From assembly GCA_944325945.1 (NCBI GenBank), contig CALVBW010000028.1, positions 1 to 46,008 on the forward strand: DNA of 46,008 bases, written 5' to 3'. Each line of letters starts with the position of its first letter. Position 1 is the stretch's first letter. A model generated the notes under the pieces. That model searched no databases, was not told where the DNA came from, and saw only the letters and a program-made list of their open reading frames with translations. Of this stretch, positions 32,557 through 41,321 are shown piece after piece. The translations under genes and the position numbers were made by a program. The stretch comes from Candidatus Gastranaerophilales bacterium. GTDB taxonomy: Bacteria; Cyanobacteriota; Vampirovibrionia; Gastranaerophilales; Gastranaerophilaceae.

Positions 32557-33795
32557 ATGAATTTAGAACATATAAAAAAGGTGGATCCGGTTGTTGCAGA
32601 GCAGATTGAATTGGAGCTTAAACGCCAGCAGGAAACAATAGAACTTATTGCGAGTGAAAATATAACATCTTTGGCTGTAATGGAGGCTGCAGGCAGCGTT
32701 TTGACGAATAAATATGCGGAAGGCAAGCCGCACAAAAGATTTTATAACGGCTGTGAGCATGTTGATGTGATTGAAGAAATTGCACAAAAAAGAGCTTGTG
32801 AACTTTTTAAAATGGATCATGCAAATGTTCAGCCGCACAGCGGAGCACAGGCTAATATGGCGGTATTTATGTATTGTTTAAAGCCAGGAGATAAAGTTTT
32901 AGGCATGGATTTGTCAAACGGCGGACATCTTTCTCATGGCTCTCCGGTTAATTTTTCGGGCTTATATTTTGATGTGGCAAGTTATGGTGTGGATGAAGAC
33001 GGCAATATTGATTACGACGATGTTCTTAGAAAGGCAAAAGAACATAAACCGAAACTTATCATCTGCGGTGCAAGCAACTACTCAAAAATAATTGATTTTA
33101 AAAAGTTCAGAGAAATTGCCGATGAAGTTGGCGCATATTTGTTGGCGGATATTGCGCATATTGCAGGGCTTGTTGTGACAGGTTTGCACCCGTCACCGGC
33201 ACCTTATGCTGATTTTGTAACAACAACTACACACAAATCTTTAAGGGGACCACGAGGCGGGATTACAATGTGCCGCGAAGAGCATGCTGCAGGGATTGAT
33301 AAAGCAATATTCCCGGGAATGCAGGGCGGACCTCTGGAGCATATTATTGCGGCAAAAGCCGTTGCTTTACACGAAGCTATGCAGCCGGAATTTAAAACTT
33401 ATGCGGAACAGATTATTAAAAATGCCAAAGCACTTGCGCAAGGGCTTATGGACGAAGGCATGGATATTGTGGGCGGCATGACGGAAAATCATCTTATGAC
33501 GCTTGATTTAAGACGAACAGGCAAAACCGGAAAAGATATGGCGAATGTGCTTGAACGTGTAGGAATTACGGCTAATAAAAATACCGTTCCGAACGATCCG
33601 CAAAGTCCTTTTGTAACGTCAGGCATAAGACTGGGTACGCCTGCTGTTACAACCAGAGGGTTCAAAGAAGACGATATGACAGAAGTTGCAAAAATTATTG
33701 CATCTGCAATTTTTGCATCTGATAATGAACAGGGTCTGAAGAATTTGCGTGAACGCTCTTTGAAACTTTGTAAAAAATATCCGTTATATCAATAG
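32557..33795 (+). CDS. glyA: Serine hydroxymethyltransferase
   Basis: GlyA interconverts serine and glycine with tetrahydrofolate, supplying one-carbon units. The 412-residue PLP enzyme has [39 protein letters not shown], the PLP-lysine motif [17 protein letters not shown] and the C-terminal [24 protein letters not shown]. Length is normal for bacteria. GGGGGAG precedes the ATG. It is followed closely by an independently transcribed M14 peptidase gene. Confidence 0.98.
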   Translation: MNLEHIKKVDPVVAEQIELELKRQQETIELIASENITSLAVMEAAGSVLTNKYAEGKPHKRFYNGCEHVDVIEEIAQKRACELFKMDHANVQPHSGAQANMAVFMYCLKPGDKVLGMDLSNGGHLSHGSPVNFSGLYFDVASYGVDEDGNIDYDDVLRKAKEHKPKLIICGASNYSKIIDFKKFREIADEVGAYLLADIAHIAGLVVTGLHPSPAPYADFVTTTTHKSLRGPRGGITMCREEHAAGIDKAIFPGMQGGPLEHIIAAKAVALHEAMQPEFKTYAEQIIKNAKALAQGLMDEGMDIVGGMTENHLMTLDLRRTGKTGKDMANVLERVGITANKNTVPNDPQSPFVTSGIRLGTPAVTTRGFKEDDMTEVAKIIASAIFASDNEQGLKNLRERSLKLCKKYPLYQ

Positions 33796-33802
33796 ATTTA
33801 CT

Positions 33803-33808
33803 TATAAT
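33803..33808 (+). promoter_or_regulatory. -10 box of a leaderless M14 peptidase gene
   Basis: TATAAT is followed by T6 and the ATG at 33815; there is no Shine-Dalgarno. Confidence 0.6.
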
Positions 33809-33814
33809 TTTTTT

Positions 33815-34438
33815 ATGGCAAGGGTTTTAAAAACAGCAAAAACAAAATTAAATAATACGATTGAACTTTTAGGAAATGACAATTACAAAAATATCCTTGT
33901 AATAGGCGTTTTTCACGGGGATGAGCCGCAGGGAAAATTTTTGATTGACGAATATTTAAAAATACATCCTAAGTCGCAGCTGTTATTTATACCCTGTCTT
34001 AATCCCGATGGTATGGCGGTTAAAACCAGAACAAATTCAAACAGTGTGGATTTAAACAGGAATTTCCCGACAAAAAATTGGGAACTGTCCGAAACGAACG
34101 AATTTTTTGGCGGTACGGAGTCTGCAAGTGAAATTGAAACGAGATTTTTAATTGGTGTTATTGAAGAATATAAGCCGGAATTGATATTGACGCTGCATGC
34201 GCCTTTTATGGTCGTAAATTATGACGGACCTGCAAAAGAAATTGCAGAGAAAATCAGCGAGATAATTTGTTATCCTGTAGAGGCAAGCATAGGCTATCCA
34301 ACACCCGGAAGTTTCGGCACATATTCAGGTGTGGAGCGTAATATTCCAACGATTACTCTTGAATTGGATGAAAAATGCCCGGTTCAGAATTTAATTGAAC
34401 CGGTGCATAGAATTTTCAATCTTCTGGAAAAAATTTGA
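33815..34438 (+). CDS. M14-family zinc peptidase, MpaA-like murein peptide amidase
   Basis: The 207-residue protein has the M14 zinc site HGDEPQG (His and Glu ligands), NPDGMAVKTRTNSNSVDLNRNFP, a later His in LTLHAPF and the catalytic Glu in TITLELDE. This set and the short length fit MpaA, which cuts the gamma-D-Glu-diaminopimelate bond of murein peptides during recycling. No signal peptide is seen, consistent with a cytosolic recycling enzyme. The substrate is inferred from the family, and succinylglutamate desuccinylase/aspartoacylase relatives are the alternative. The gene ends directly against the convergent hypothetical. Confidence 0.82.
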   Translation: MARVLKTAKTKLNNTIELLGNDNYKNILVIGVFHGDEPQGKFLIDEYLKIHPKSQLLFIPCLNPDGMAVKTRTNSNSVDLNRNFPTKNWELSETNEFFGGTESASEIETRFLIGVIEEYKPELILTLHAPFMVVNYDGPAKEIAEKISEIICYPVEASIGYPTPGSFGTYSGVERNIPTITLELDEKCPVQNLIEPVHRIFNLLEKI

Positions 34439-35014
34439 TTACCAGAATTTCCACCAGGGTTTTCTTTGTTGTTCAAAGTATTTTTCGGCTTCTTCTTTCC
34501 TGCGTTGTTCTTCAGCTAATTGTTCTTCCGTACGTATATCTATTGTAATACTGCCGGTTTCCTCTTTATCATTAATTACATCCGCCCAAATTACTCCGCC
34601 TTCTGTAGCGTCGGCTGCAGGTATGGTTTCTTTACCCCCGTTGATGGTAATTGTATCAAGTTTATATTCGGATTGTGCATTCTGAAGTTCTTTTTTGGCA
34701 AAATCTGCATAGATTCCGCCATTTAAATCCCATTGATCGAGTACGTGCTCATTTCCATCAGCTTTTGCTGCTGCTTTGATTAATGCAGCCTGATATCTGG
34801 TTACTTCCAGTATATTATCTTCAATTGTCTTTCCGTATTTATCATAAACTTTTCCGTCTTTGATTGTCCATTCGGCTTCATTCCCTTTTATTCTCGCGTC
34901 TTTAAATTGAATAACAAATGTTTCACCGCTATTTTTATTTTTTACCGTGACCGATGTGTAATCACCAGGAGTGCTTGTTGAAATGTTATTAACATTTATT
35001 TGTGGTTCGCTCAT
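34439..35014 (-). CDS. Hypothetical protein
   Basis: The 191-residue product is not recognised. It begins MSEPQINVNNISTSTPGDYTSV with no signal peptide, has a beta-rich N-terminal half (SVTVKNKNSGETFVIQFKDARIKGNEAEWTIKDGKVYD), then a helical stretch and a highly charged coiled-coil tail (EEQLAEEQRRKEEAEKYFEQQRK) ending in PWWKFW, an aromatic tail that could contact a membrane or partner. GAGGAG lies before the ATG. It is transcribed from its own region and is convergent with the M14 peptidase. Confidence 0.75.
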   Translation of the reverse strand: MSEPQINVNNISTSTPGDYTSVTVKNKNSGETFVIQFKDARIKGNEAEWTIKDGKVYDKYGKTIEDNILEVTRYQAALIKAAAKADGNEHVLDQWDLNGGIYADFAKKELQNAQSEYKLDTITINGGKETIPAADATEGGVIWADVINDKEETGSITIDIRTEEQLAEEQRRKEEAEKYFEQQRKPWWKFW

Positions 35015-35141
35015 AAATATTCTCCTCGTTATGTGCTATATTTTATTTAAAAATTTTTTAGGATTTTAATTGCTTAAATTTAAAAAAAATTTACAAAAGG
35101 TATTTTTTTTGTTGTAAAATCAAAAAAGAGAGGATTTACAA

Positions 35142-36515
35142 ATGAAATTACACAATTCTTATACCAATACTGTTGAGGAATTCAAACCTATTGAAGAAAA
35201 TAAAGTAAAAATGTACGTCTGCGGCCCGACGGTTTACGATTATGCGCATCTGGGACATGCAAGATGTTATATTACGTGGGATGTTTTATACAGATATTTG
35301 AAATTTAAAGGCTATGAGGTCACATATTGCCGGAATGTTACGGATGTTGACGACAAAATTCTTAAAAAAGCCGAAAAAGAAAATAAAACTCCCGAGGAAG
35401 TTTCACAATTCTGGTATAAGCAGTTTGAAAATTCCATGAAAGCTTTGAATACTTTAAAGCCTGATATTGAGCCTTTTGCCACAAAAACTCTCGGCGAAAT
35501 GATATCAATTATAAAAGACTTAATCAAAAACGGTTATGCTTATGAAGCAAACGGAGATGTGTATTTCAGGGTTAAAAAATTCCCGCGGTACGGTTATCTT
35601 TCAAAACAGCCGATTGATAAGCTTGAAAGCGGTGCGAGAATTGAGGTTGGAGAACATAAAGAAGATCCTCTTGATTTTGCATTGTGGAAAAAAGACGAAA
35701 AATTCGGCTACAATTCACCTTGGGGTGTGGGACGTCCCGGATGGCATATAGAGTGTTCCGCAATGAGCCGTAAATATTTGGGCAAAACAATTGATATTCA
35801 CGCCGGCGGTGCTGATTTGATTTTCCCTCACCATGAAAATGAAATCGCACAATCCGAATGCGCAAACGGCTGCAAGTTTGTAAATTACTGGCTCCATAAC
35901 GGTTTTGTGACTATTAATAAAGAAAAAATGTCAAAATCTCTCGGAAATTTCCTGACTATTGACGATTTGTTGAAAAAATATGACTCAAATACAATAAGAT
36001 TTTTCATTTTAACAAACCACTACAGAATGCCCGTCGAGTTTTCGGATGAAGCGTTAGCGTCAGCTCAGGCAGGTGTTAAACGCCTTTTGAATGCAAAACG
36101 TACAAAGATTAACGAGGATTTGGATATTACCAAAACAGATGAATACAAAGAATTTGTCGACGCTATGGATGATGATTTGAACACATCCAAAGCTCTTGCT
36201 GTTCTGTTTGAACTTGCGAACAAAGCCAATAAAGACGACAAAGATGCGTTTACGATTTTGTATAAACTTGCATCAGTTCTCGGTTTCAGTTTTGACAAAG
36301 CTCAGCTTTCCAAAGAAGAACTTGAAAAAGCCGCAGCCCATGCGTCAGAAGTTCTGGGTGAAAAATTTAATTCAATGGATGAACTGATAGAATTTCGCAA
36401 AAAAGCCCGTGAGGAAAAGAATTGGGCTGTTGCTGACAAAATCCGTATAGCGCTTGACGAAGTCGGAATTGTGGTGAAGGATTCCAAAGACGGCACAGTG
36501 CTCGAGGCAAAATAA
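35142..36515 (+). CDS. cysS: Cysteine-tRNA ligase
   Basis: CysS charges tRNA(Cys). The 457-residue class I synthetase has the HIGH-type motif HLGHAR within CGPTVYDYAHLGHAR, zinc ligands in CGPTVYD, WHIECSAMS and HHENE, and KMSKS in INKEKMSKSLGN. The anticodon-binding helical domain and C-terminal part are complete. GAGAGG precedes the ATG. A terminator shared with the convergent prepilin gene follows. Confidence 0.98.
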   Translation: MKLHNSYTNTVEEFKPIEENKVKMYVCGPTVYDYAHLGHARCYITWDVLYRYLKFKGYEVTYCRNVTDVDDKILKKAEKENKTPEEVSQFWYKQFENSMKALNTLKPDIEPFATKTLGEMISIIKDLIKNGYAYEANGDVYFRVKKFPRYGYLSKQPIDKLESGARIEVGEHKEDPLDFALWKKDEKFGYNSPWGVGRPGWHIECSAMSRKYLGKTIDIHAGGADLIFPHHENEIAQSECANGCKFVNYWLHNGFVTINKEKMSKSLGNFLTIDDLLKKYDSNTIRFFILTNHYRMPVEFSDEALASAQAGVKRLLNAKRTKINEDLDITKTDEYKEFVDAMDDDLNTSKALAVLFELANKANKDDKDAFTILYKLASVLGFSFDKAQLSKEELEKAAAHASEVLGEKFNSMDELIEFRKKAREEKNWAVADKIRIALDEVGIVVKDSKDGTVLEAK

Positions 36516-36524
36516 ATTTTGAAA

Positions 36525-36558
36525 AAATAAGGTTGGGCAATAAAACCCAGCCTTATTT
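36525..36558. terminator. Bidirectional Rho-independent terminator
   Basis: A 13-bp stem AAATAAGGTTGGG/CCCAGCCTTATTT (one G-U pair) with an 8-nt loop lies between cysS and the convergent prepilin gene, overlapping the last codon of the latter. Confidence 0.85.
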
Positions 36559-37309
36559 AATAATCCATTTTCCAGCCTTCTTCATAGATTCTTCCGGCAC
36601 AATTGAATCCATAATCAAAGTCTGTACCACTACAATTACCCTCATTTTCCCAATTTCTACTTTTACCATATGCCGCTGTTGCTCCGAATAAATAAACTTT
36701 TCCATAAGCGTCTACGTCGAGACGAAACAAATCACGTCCTTGTTTATTTGGACCTTTGCTGCCATTAACATCTATGCTTATCGTACCAATATCTGAACAC
36801 ATGCTTCCCCCATCGGCTTTTATGCGATCGCAATCGGCTTGATTACGAAAATATGCTGTTTTGTCCATTTCAGTAAAATAATAAATCATGCCGTCAGATG
36901 TAAAGATTTGTATATCTCCGCCTCTATTGAAAGGAACGGTATCTGTATCACTTAGATCCGTATATTGAATATCATGGCAGCCGTTAGAAAAATCCATCCT
37001 ATTACATGCTTTTTGTATTTTTATATATTCACCAAGTTTGGAAATAAACGCATTCTGATCATTATTGGATATTATACCTGGGCCATTGATACTCTGTATC
37101 AATTCGGTATTTTGGAGTAAATCCACAGCGTCTTGAGCCATAGCGAGTTTAAATACCTGTTGAATTTGAGCATAAGCCCGCTGCAAACCGGTGACGTAAG
37201 TTCTTTTTTGATAGTCACTAATAAGAGTCGGAATAGTCATGGCTGCAACAACGCCGATTATACCTAAAGTAATCAACACTTCCGCTAAAGTAAATCCGTA
37301 TTTTTTCAT
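36557..37309 (-). CDS. Prepilin-type N-terminal cleavage/methylation domain protein
   Basis: The 250-residue protein has a minimal leader MKKYG before FTLAEVLITLGIIGVVAAM; here the cut follows Gly, unlike its paralogues with Ala. A helical spine (DYQKRTYVTGLQRAYAQIQQVFKLAMA) leads to a Cys-containing globular domain and the motif DVNGSKGPNKQGRDLF. GGAGG lies 6 nt before the ATG. It is divergent from a small XRE gene. It is expected to be inserted in the inner membrane and processed by a prepilin peptidase encoded elsewhere. Confidence 0.9.
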   Translation of the reverse strand: MKKYGFTLAEVLITLGIIGVVAAMTIPTLISDYQKRTYVTGLQRAYAQIQQVFKLAMAQDAVDLLQNTELIQSINGPGIISNNDQNAFISKLGEYIKIQKACNRMDFSNGCHDIQYTDLSDTDTVPFNRGGDIQIFTSDGMIYYFTEMDKTAYFRNQADCDRIKADGGSMCSDIGTISIDVNGSKGPNKQGRDLFRLDVDAYGKVYLFGATAAYGKSRNWENEGNCSGTDFDYGFNCAGRIYEEGWKMDY

Positions 37310-37335
37310 ATAACCTCCATATTGATTTATAATTT

Positions 37336-37396
37336 ATTATAACATATCTATAATTCACGAAGCAAACAGATTATTTGTATTATCGCGCACGCGATA
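37336..37396. promoter_or_regulatory. Prepilin promoter and 16-bp palindromic operator candidate
   Basis: On the minus strand TTGCTT (37365-37360), an 18-nt spacer and TATAAT (37341-37336) drive the prepilin gene. TATCGCGCACGCGATA (37381-37396), a 7-bp GC-rich inverted repeat in AT-rich surroundings, lies between this promoter and the divergent XRE gene and could be its operator. Confidence 0.6.
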
Positions 37397-37430
37397 GGAT
37401 ATTTAATATATTACATTCAAAATTAAAATT

Positions 37431-37682
37431 ATGCAAGATGTGAAGAAACAGATTATTTATTCTGCTATTGCCCGAACAGTAAAGCGTTTAAGAGGCTCTA
37501 AAAGTCAATTTATGCTTGGAGCTGAGTATGATATTCCGTCATCTGTTTTGAGTGATTTGGAACGCGGGGTTAAGGATCCTCAGCTTACGACTTTGTTTAA
37601 ACTTGCGGGTGCTTTCGGGCTTTCAATTTCGCAATTTATGAAGGAATTGGAAAAAGGAATTGCCGCAAAATTTTTCGGTTAA
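37431..37682 (+). CDS. XRE-family helix-turn-helix regulator
   Basis: The 83-residue protein is a single Cro/CI-like HTH: IARTVKRLRGSKSQFMLGAEYDIPSSVLSDLERGVKDPQLTTLFKLAGAFGLSISQFMKELE, with recognition helix PSSVLSDLERG. It is divergent from the prepilin gene at 36557-37309, the same arrangement as at 3264-4263. No Shine-Dalgarno is apparent. The GC-rich palindrome upstream is a candidate binding site. Confidence 0.88.
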   Translation: MQDVKKQIIYSAIARTVKRLRGSKSQFMLGAEYDIPSSVLSDLERGVKDPQLTTLFKLAGAFGLSISQFMKELEKGIAAKFFG

Positions 37683-37701
37683 TGAAGAATAATGTTTGTC
37701 A

Positions 37702-37707
37702 TATAAT
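37702..37707 (+). promoter_or_regulatory. -10 box of a leaderless SpoIID-domain gene
   Basis: TATAAT is followed by 6 nt and the ATG at 37714, without a Shine-Dalgarno. Confidence 0.6.
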
Positions 37708-37713
37708 ATTTGT

Positions 37714-39423
37714 ATGAAAAGAGCTTTGCTTTTATTTTTAATATTTTTGATTTGTCCTTTTGTGAATGCGGAATCCGTCGTTCCTGAAGCCACTTTGGGT
37801 ATCGCCCGTGAGGCGGAAATCAGAGCTGCTTATGAAAAGCCTAAATCCGAAATCGTCCGTGTAGGAATCGGCGACAATTCGTTTAACAAATATGATTATG
37901 ATAATGCAGGAATTTTTGCTGAAGCTGAGATGTATGTTTTTGACGGCACGGAATTAGTTGTAAATGTTCCTGCTTATAAAACAGTTAATATAAGGCTTTC
38001 ATCTGATATGTTTGTTTTGACATACGATAACGGTGAAGTTATTGATCAGGTTAAGGGACCTGTAAGATTTGTCTGCACTCAAGGCAGATTAGGTATTAAA
38101 AATCTTAAACGTGTAGGCACTCAGGCTTTTTACAGAGGCGAAATTGAGATTACAAAGTATAATAAAAGGCTCGGACGTTTTCATATTGTGAACGTCATTG
38201 AGGTTGAAGATTATCTGAAAGGGGTTGTGCCGAATGAAATGCCTGTGCATTTCGGCCTTGAAGCACTAAAGGCTCAGAGTGTTGCGGCAAGAAATTATGT
38301 ATTATCCCCGAGAGTAAAGGCTTATGACGCATTTGATGTTGTGGACAGTGTCGCCAGTCAGGTGTATTTCGGCGCAGGGTCTGAAAAAGATTTAGGCACC
38401 CGTGCTGTCGAAGAAACTGAAGGTATTGTCGCGCTTTACAATTGGGATTTAATTCTTGCCCAGTATTCATCAACCGCAGGCGGGTATACTGAGAGTTTTG
38501 CAAATGTTTTTTCCGACCCTAAATCAAAAGCGTTTCCGTCGGTTTCAAAACCGTATTTGATTGCAAAACCTGATATGCTCAGCCAGAAACCTTTATCTAT
38601 TGAAGAAGATGCCGCGGCGTTTTACAAATCAAAACCCGATTCCTATGATATGAAATCACCTTATTTCAGATGGGAAAGAACCTGGACAAAAGATGAACTC
38701 CAAAAAGTTTTGCAGTCAAATCTTGCGGCACAATCCGCAACGGGGTTTGTTCATCCTGAATTCAGAAAAGGCGACAAGCTTGATGATATTGTTAAACTTG
38801 ATGTTAAGCGACGCGGCGAATCAGGTAAAATTATTGAAATGGAAATTGTTACAAAATCCCAAGCCTACAAAGTTTTTAAAGAACTTGTTGTCCGCAGGCT
38901 TTTAACAAATAAAGGCAAAGCGCTCCCGAGTGCGAATGTTGTATTTGAACATACCCTTGATGAGGCCGGGAACCTTATTTCAGTCACGGCTTTCGGCGGT
39001 GGTTTCGGTCATGGCGTGGGTTTGAGTCAATACGGTGCAGGGTTTATGGCAACTGAATTAAAATTGCCTTATGAAAAAATTCTTAAACATTATTACACAG
39101 GAATTACCCTCGGCACAAAACCTTTTGTCCTGTCTGCGGATAAAAATATTTTCTCACAGAATTTTTATACCAAAGATAAACATGCTGAACTTGTTGTTGA
39201 TAATAAGTATCAATTATCTCATTTTTTGGTTAATATAAATGGTAAGGAAAAAGATATCAAGCTTTCAAAAAGTTTCTTTAACAGAGTGGAAAAAATTGAT
39301 ATCTCAAGGTATCTGAAACACGGAAAAAATACGATAGTATTTTATTATCCGGAAGATGAGGATAAAAATAAAGGTTTAAGAATATACGCGGAGTTGACGG
39401 CAAAAGATGACGGATTATTCTGA
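37714..39423 (+). CDS. SpoIID/LytB-domain secreted protein
   Basis: The 569-residue protein begins MKRALLLFLIFLICPFVNA, a Sec signal peptide, and contains a SpoIID/LytB domain in about residues 165-460: NVIEVEDYLKGVVPNEMP, LKAQSVAARNYVL, YSSTAGGYTES, and FGHGVGLSQYGAGFMA. SpoIID is a lytic transglycosylase in sporulators and LytB an amidase enhancer; homologues in cyanobacteria-related lineages probably act in peptidoglycan remodelling. The C-terminal 100 residues form an extra beta domain. I start at the ATG at 37714, 6 nt after TATAAT; an upstream TTG (37696) would overlap the -10 box. It overlaps murJ by 17 bp. Confidence 0.9.
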   Translation: MKRALLLFLIFLICPFVNAESVVPEATLGIAREAEIRAAYEKPKSEIVRVGIGDNSFNKYDYDNAGIFAEAEMYVFDGTELVVNVPAYKTVNIRLSSDMFVLTYDNGEVIDQVKGPVRFVCTQGRLGIKNLKRVGTQAFYRGEIEITKYNKRLGRFHIVNVIEVEDYLKGVVPNEMPVHFGLEALKAQSVAARNYVLSPRVKAYDAFDVVDSVASQVYFGAGSEKDLGTRAVEETEGIVALYNWDLILAQYSSTAGGYTESFANVFSDPKSKAFPSVSKPYLIAKPDMLSQKPLSIEEDAAAFYKSKPDSYDMKSPYFRWERTWTKDELQKVLQSNLAAQSATGFVHPEFRKGDKLDDIVKLDVKRRGESGKIIEMEIVTKSQAYKVFKELVVRRLLTNKGKALPSANVVFEHTLDEAGNLISVTAFGGGFGHGVGLSQYGAGFMATELKLPYEKILKHYYTGITLGTKPFVLSADKNIFSQNFYTKDKHAELVVDNKYQLSHFLVNINGKEKDIKLSKSFFNRVEKIDISRYLKHGKNTIVFYYPEDEDKNKGLRIYAELTAKDDGLF

Positions 39424-41002
39424 TGATAAAACAACAAGTGTATTGAAAGCGGCATGGCTTATTGCTGTGGTTACTGTTTTCAGCAAACTCATAGGCTTTA
39501 TCAGAGATGTTGTAATCGCGAATTATTACGGCACTTCCATGGTATCTGATGCTTATTTTTACGCATATCAAATTCCCGCGCTGGCAATAATTTTATTGGG
39601 CGGGGTAGGAGGACCTTTCCACAGCGCAACAGTTGCGGTATTTTCAAAACTTATACCGAATTTGCGCGAAAAACCTCAGGAAGAAGTCAAAAAGTTGTTT
39701 TCAACTTTTATGACAACAACGATAATTTTCTTCGCGATTCTGGCTTTATTATGCTATTTCTTTGCAACACCGATTATGAATTTGATAGTATCCGGCGGAA
39801 GCCCCGAACTTGTTCAGCTCGCGGCGGAACATTTAAGAATTATGTCGCCTGTATTGATTATAGGCGGAATTGTCGGTATTTATTACGGAATTCTTGTAAC
39901 TTACCGGTATTTTATGCTGCCGAATTTGTCGCCTATTGTTATGAGTCTTGTAATTATCGTTATGGTAATGACTGCAAAAAGCGACAACGCAGGTGTAATT
40001 CTGGCATGGGCAACTACAATAGGTGCGGTTTGTCAGTTTTTATTGCAATATCCGAAAATCAGACAGCTGGGGTTCAAATTTAAACCGAATTTGGATGTTT
40101 TGAATAATGTTCAGTTCAAAAATATTTGTGAATTATTGTTTCCTGCGGTATTAAGCTCGACCGTCGGACAGGTGCATATTTATGTGGATATGTTTTTTGC
40201 ATCGTCATTGAATGAGGGTGTTTGGACGGCAATAGGTTATGCCAACAGAGTTTTCCAATTCCCTGTCGGAATTCTGGTTACTGCTTTTCTGGTTCCGTTA
40301 TTCCCGATTTTTTCAAGACTTGTAGCGGACGGGGATATGCAGGGAATAAAAACATATTTTAATAAAGGCGTGGGGGTGTTATTTTTCGGTGCTATACCTA
40401 TAATTATTGGCATTTTGGTATTGGGTATGGACGGTGTAAGGCTTATATTTGAACGCGGCGCGTTTGATGAGAGGGCAACATTTATGGTGACGGAAGCTTT
40501 ATGGTTTTTGTCATTTTCTATTATTCCGTATGTGTTCCGCGACAGTATAACCCGTGTTTATTATTCGTTTAATGATTCCGCAACCCCTTTTATGATTGCG
40601 TTTTCTTCAATTGTTTTGAAGGTGTTTTTGAATATCCTTTTGATAAATATTTTGCATTTCGGAATAGGCGGGATTACGCTTTCAACTTCACTTGTGACGT
40701 TATTTAACGCTTGTATGCTCGGGATTTTGATGTCTAAAAAAATTAAAATGGACTATGGAGTTTTGTTTAAAAATCTTTTGAAGATGTGTATTGCGGGTTT
40801 GATTACGTTTATTTTGTGTCTTGCGGCAGCTGCTGCGTTTGACAAATTCATTGAGCTACCGAAATATGTATTTGAAATTGTAAAAATAACTATTGTCGGT
40901 GTTATATGCCTTGGAATATACATCTGGCTAAACCTGTTATTCAAAATGGATTATGCAAAAGAATTGTTTGACAGAGTATATAGTAAACTAAGGAGATCCT
41001 GA
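39407..41002 (+). CDS. murJ: Lipid II flippase MurJ
   Basis: MurJ moves lipid II across the cytoplasmic membrane for peptidoglycan synthesis. The 531-residue MOP-superfamily protein has many membrane helices and the family features VVTVFSKLIGFIRDVVIANYYGTS, YAYQIPALAIILLGGVGGPFHSATV, and FQFPVGILVTAFLVPLFPIFSRL. Its last three codons and stop (RRS, TCC-TGA) are supplied by the REP palindrome at 40993-41019, so the original C-terminus may have been trimmed or replaced at insertion. It overlaps the SpoIID-domain gene by 17 bp and is probably co-transcribed with it. Confidence 0.95.
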   Translation: MTDYSDDKTTSVLKAAWLIAVVTVFSKLIGFIRDVVIANYYGTSMVSDAYFYAYQIPALAIILLGGVGGPFHSATVAVFSKLIPNLREKPQEEVKKLFSTFMTTTIIFFAILALLCYFFATPIMNLIVSGGSPELVQLAAEHLRIMSPVLIIGGIVGIYYGILVTYRYFMLPNLSPIVMSLVIIVMVMTAKSDNAGVILAWATTIGAVCQFLLQYPKIRQLGFKFKPNLDVLNNVQFKNICELLFPAVLSSTVGQVHIYVDMFFASSLNEGVWTAIGYANRVFQFPVGILVTAFLVPLFPIFSRLVADGDMQGIKTYFNKGVGVLFFGAIPIIIGILVLGMDGVRLIFERGAFDERATFMVTEALWFLSFSIIPYVFRDSITRVYYSFNDSATPFMIAFSSIVLKVFLNILLINILHFGIGGITLSTSLVTLFNACMLGILMSKKIKMDYGVLFKNLLKMCIAGLITFILCLAAAAAFDKFIELPKYVFEIVKITIVGVICLGIYIWLNLLFKMDYAKELFDRVYSKLRRS

Positions 41003-41020
41003 AACAAGTTCAGGATGACA
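40993..41020 (+). repeat. Left inverted repeat flanking the GIY-YIG gene
   Basis: This 28-bp sequence, GAGATCCTGAA...GGATGACA, is the exact reverse complement of 41322-41349. It is itself a palindrome (ATCCTGAA, ACAAG loop, TTCAGGAT) and belongs to the 27-mer REP family seen elsewhere in the window. It contains the murJ stop codon. Confidence 0.93.
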
Positions 41021-41029
41021 GAGGTCTGG

Positions 41030-41320
41030 ATGCCGAATCAGTATTATGTATACATATTAACAAATAAAATTAATACGTTTTTTTATATAGGTGTGACGTC
41101 AAATCTTATAAAACGTGTATATGAACATAAGCAGAAATTTGTTGAAGGTTTTACAGAAATGTATAATGTTGACAAACTCGTATATTTTGAATGTACAAAT
41201 GATATCGAAAGCGCAATTAAACGTGAAAAACAGTTAAAAAATTGGCATAGAGATTGGAAAATCAATTTAATAAAAGAAAAAAATCCATTATTTAAAGACT
41301 TATATGATGATATAATCTAA
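41030..41320 (+). CDS. GIY-YIG endonuclease-like protein
   Basis: The 96-residue protein is a minimal GIY-YIG domain: YYVYILTNK (GIY strand), FYIGVTSNLIKRVYEHK (YIG strand with the conserved Arg), then IESAIKREKQLKNWHRDWK and NPLFKDLYDD, the signature of the small UPF0213/YhbQ-type group, which includes Glu in IESAIKRE as a likely metal ligand. I use the ATG at 41030 because an upstream ATG (41015) lies within the inverted repeat. The gene fills the space between two perfect 28-bp inverted repeats: the left one ends 9 bp before the start codon and the right one begins 1 bp after the stop codon. Confidence 0.9.
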   Translation: MPNQYYVYILTNKINTFFYIGVTSNLIKRVYEHKQKFVEGFTEMYNVDKLVYFECTNDIESAIKREKQLKNWHRDWKINLIKEKNPLFKDLYDDII

Positions 41321-41321
41321 T

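Noticed and set aside
37381-37396. HIP1 repeat (GCGATCGC) typical of cyanobacteria
   Set aside because: The core is CGCGCACGCG, not GCGATCGC, and it occurs once; an operator is more likely.
37696-37713. TTG start for the SpoIID-domain protein
   Set aside because: It would lie across the TATAAT box and would add SYNIC in front of a clean signal peptide; the ATG at 37714 fits better.
41030-41320. UvrC excinuclease fragment
   Set aside because: The protein is a complete small GIY-YIG domain with the KQLKNWHRDWK and NPLFKDL signature of the stand-alone group, lacking any UvrC-specific region.
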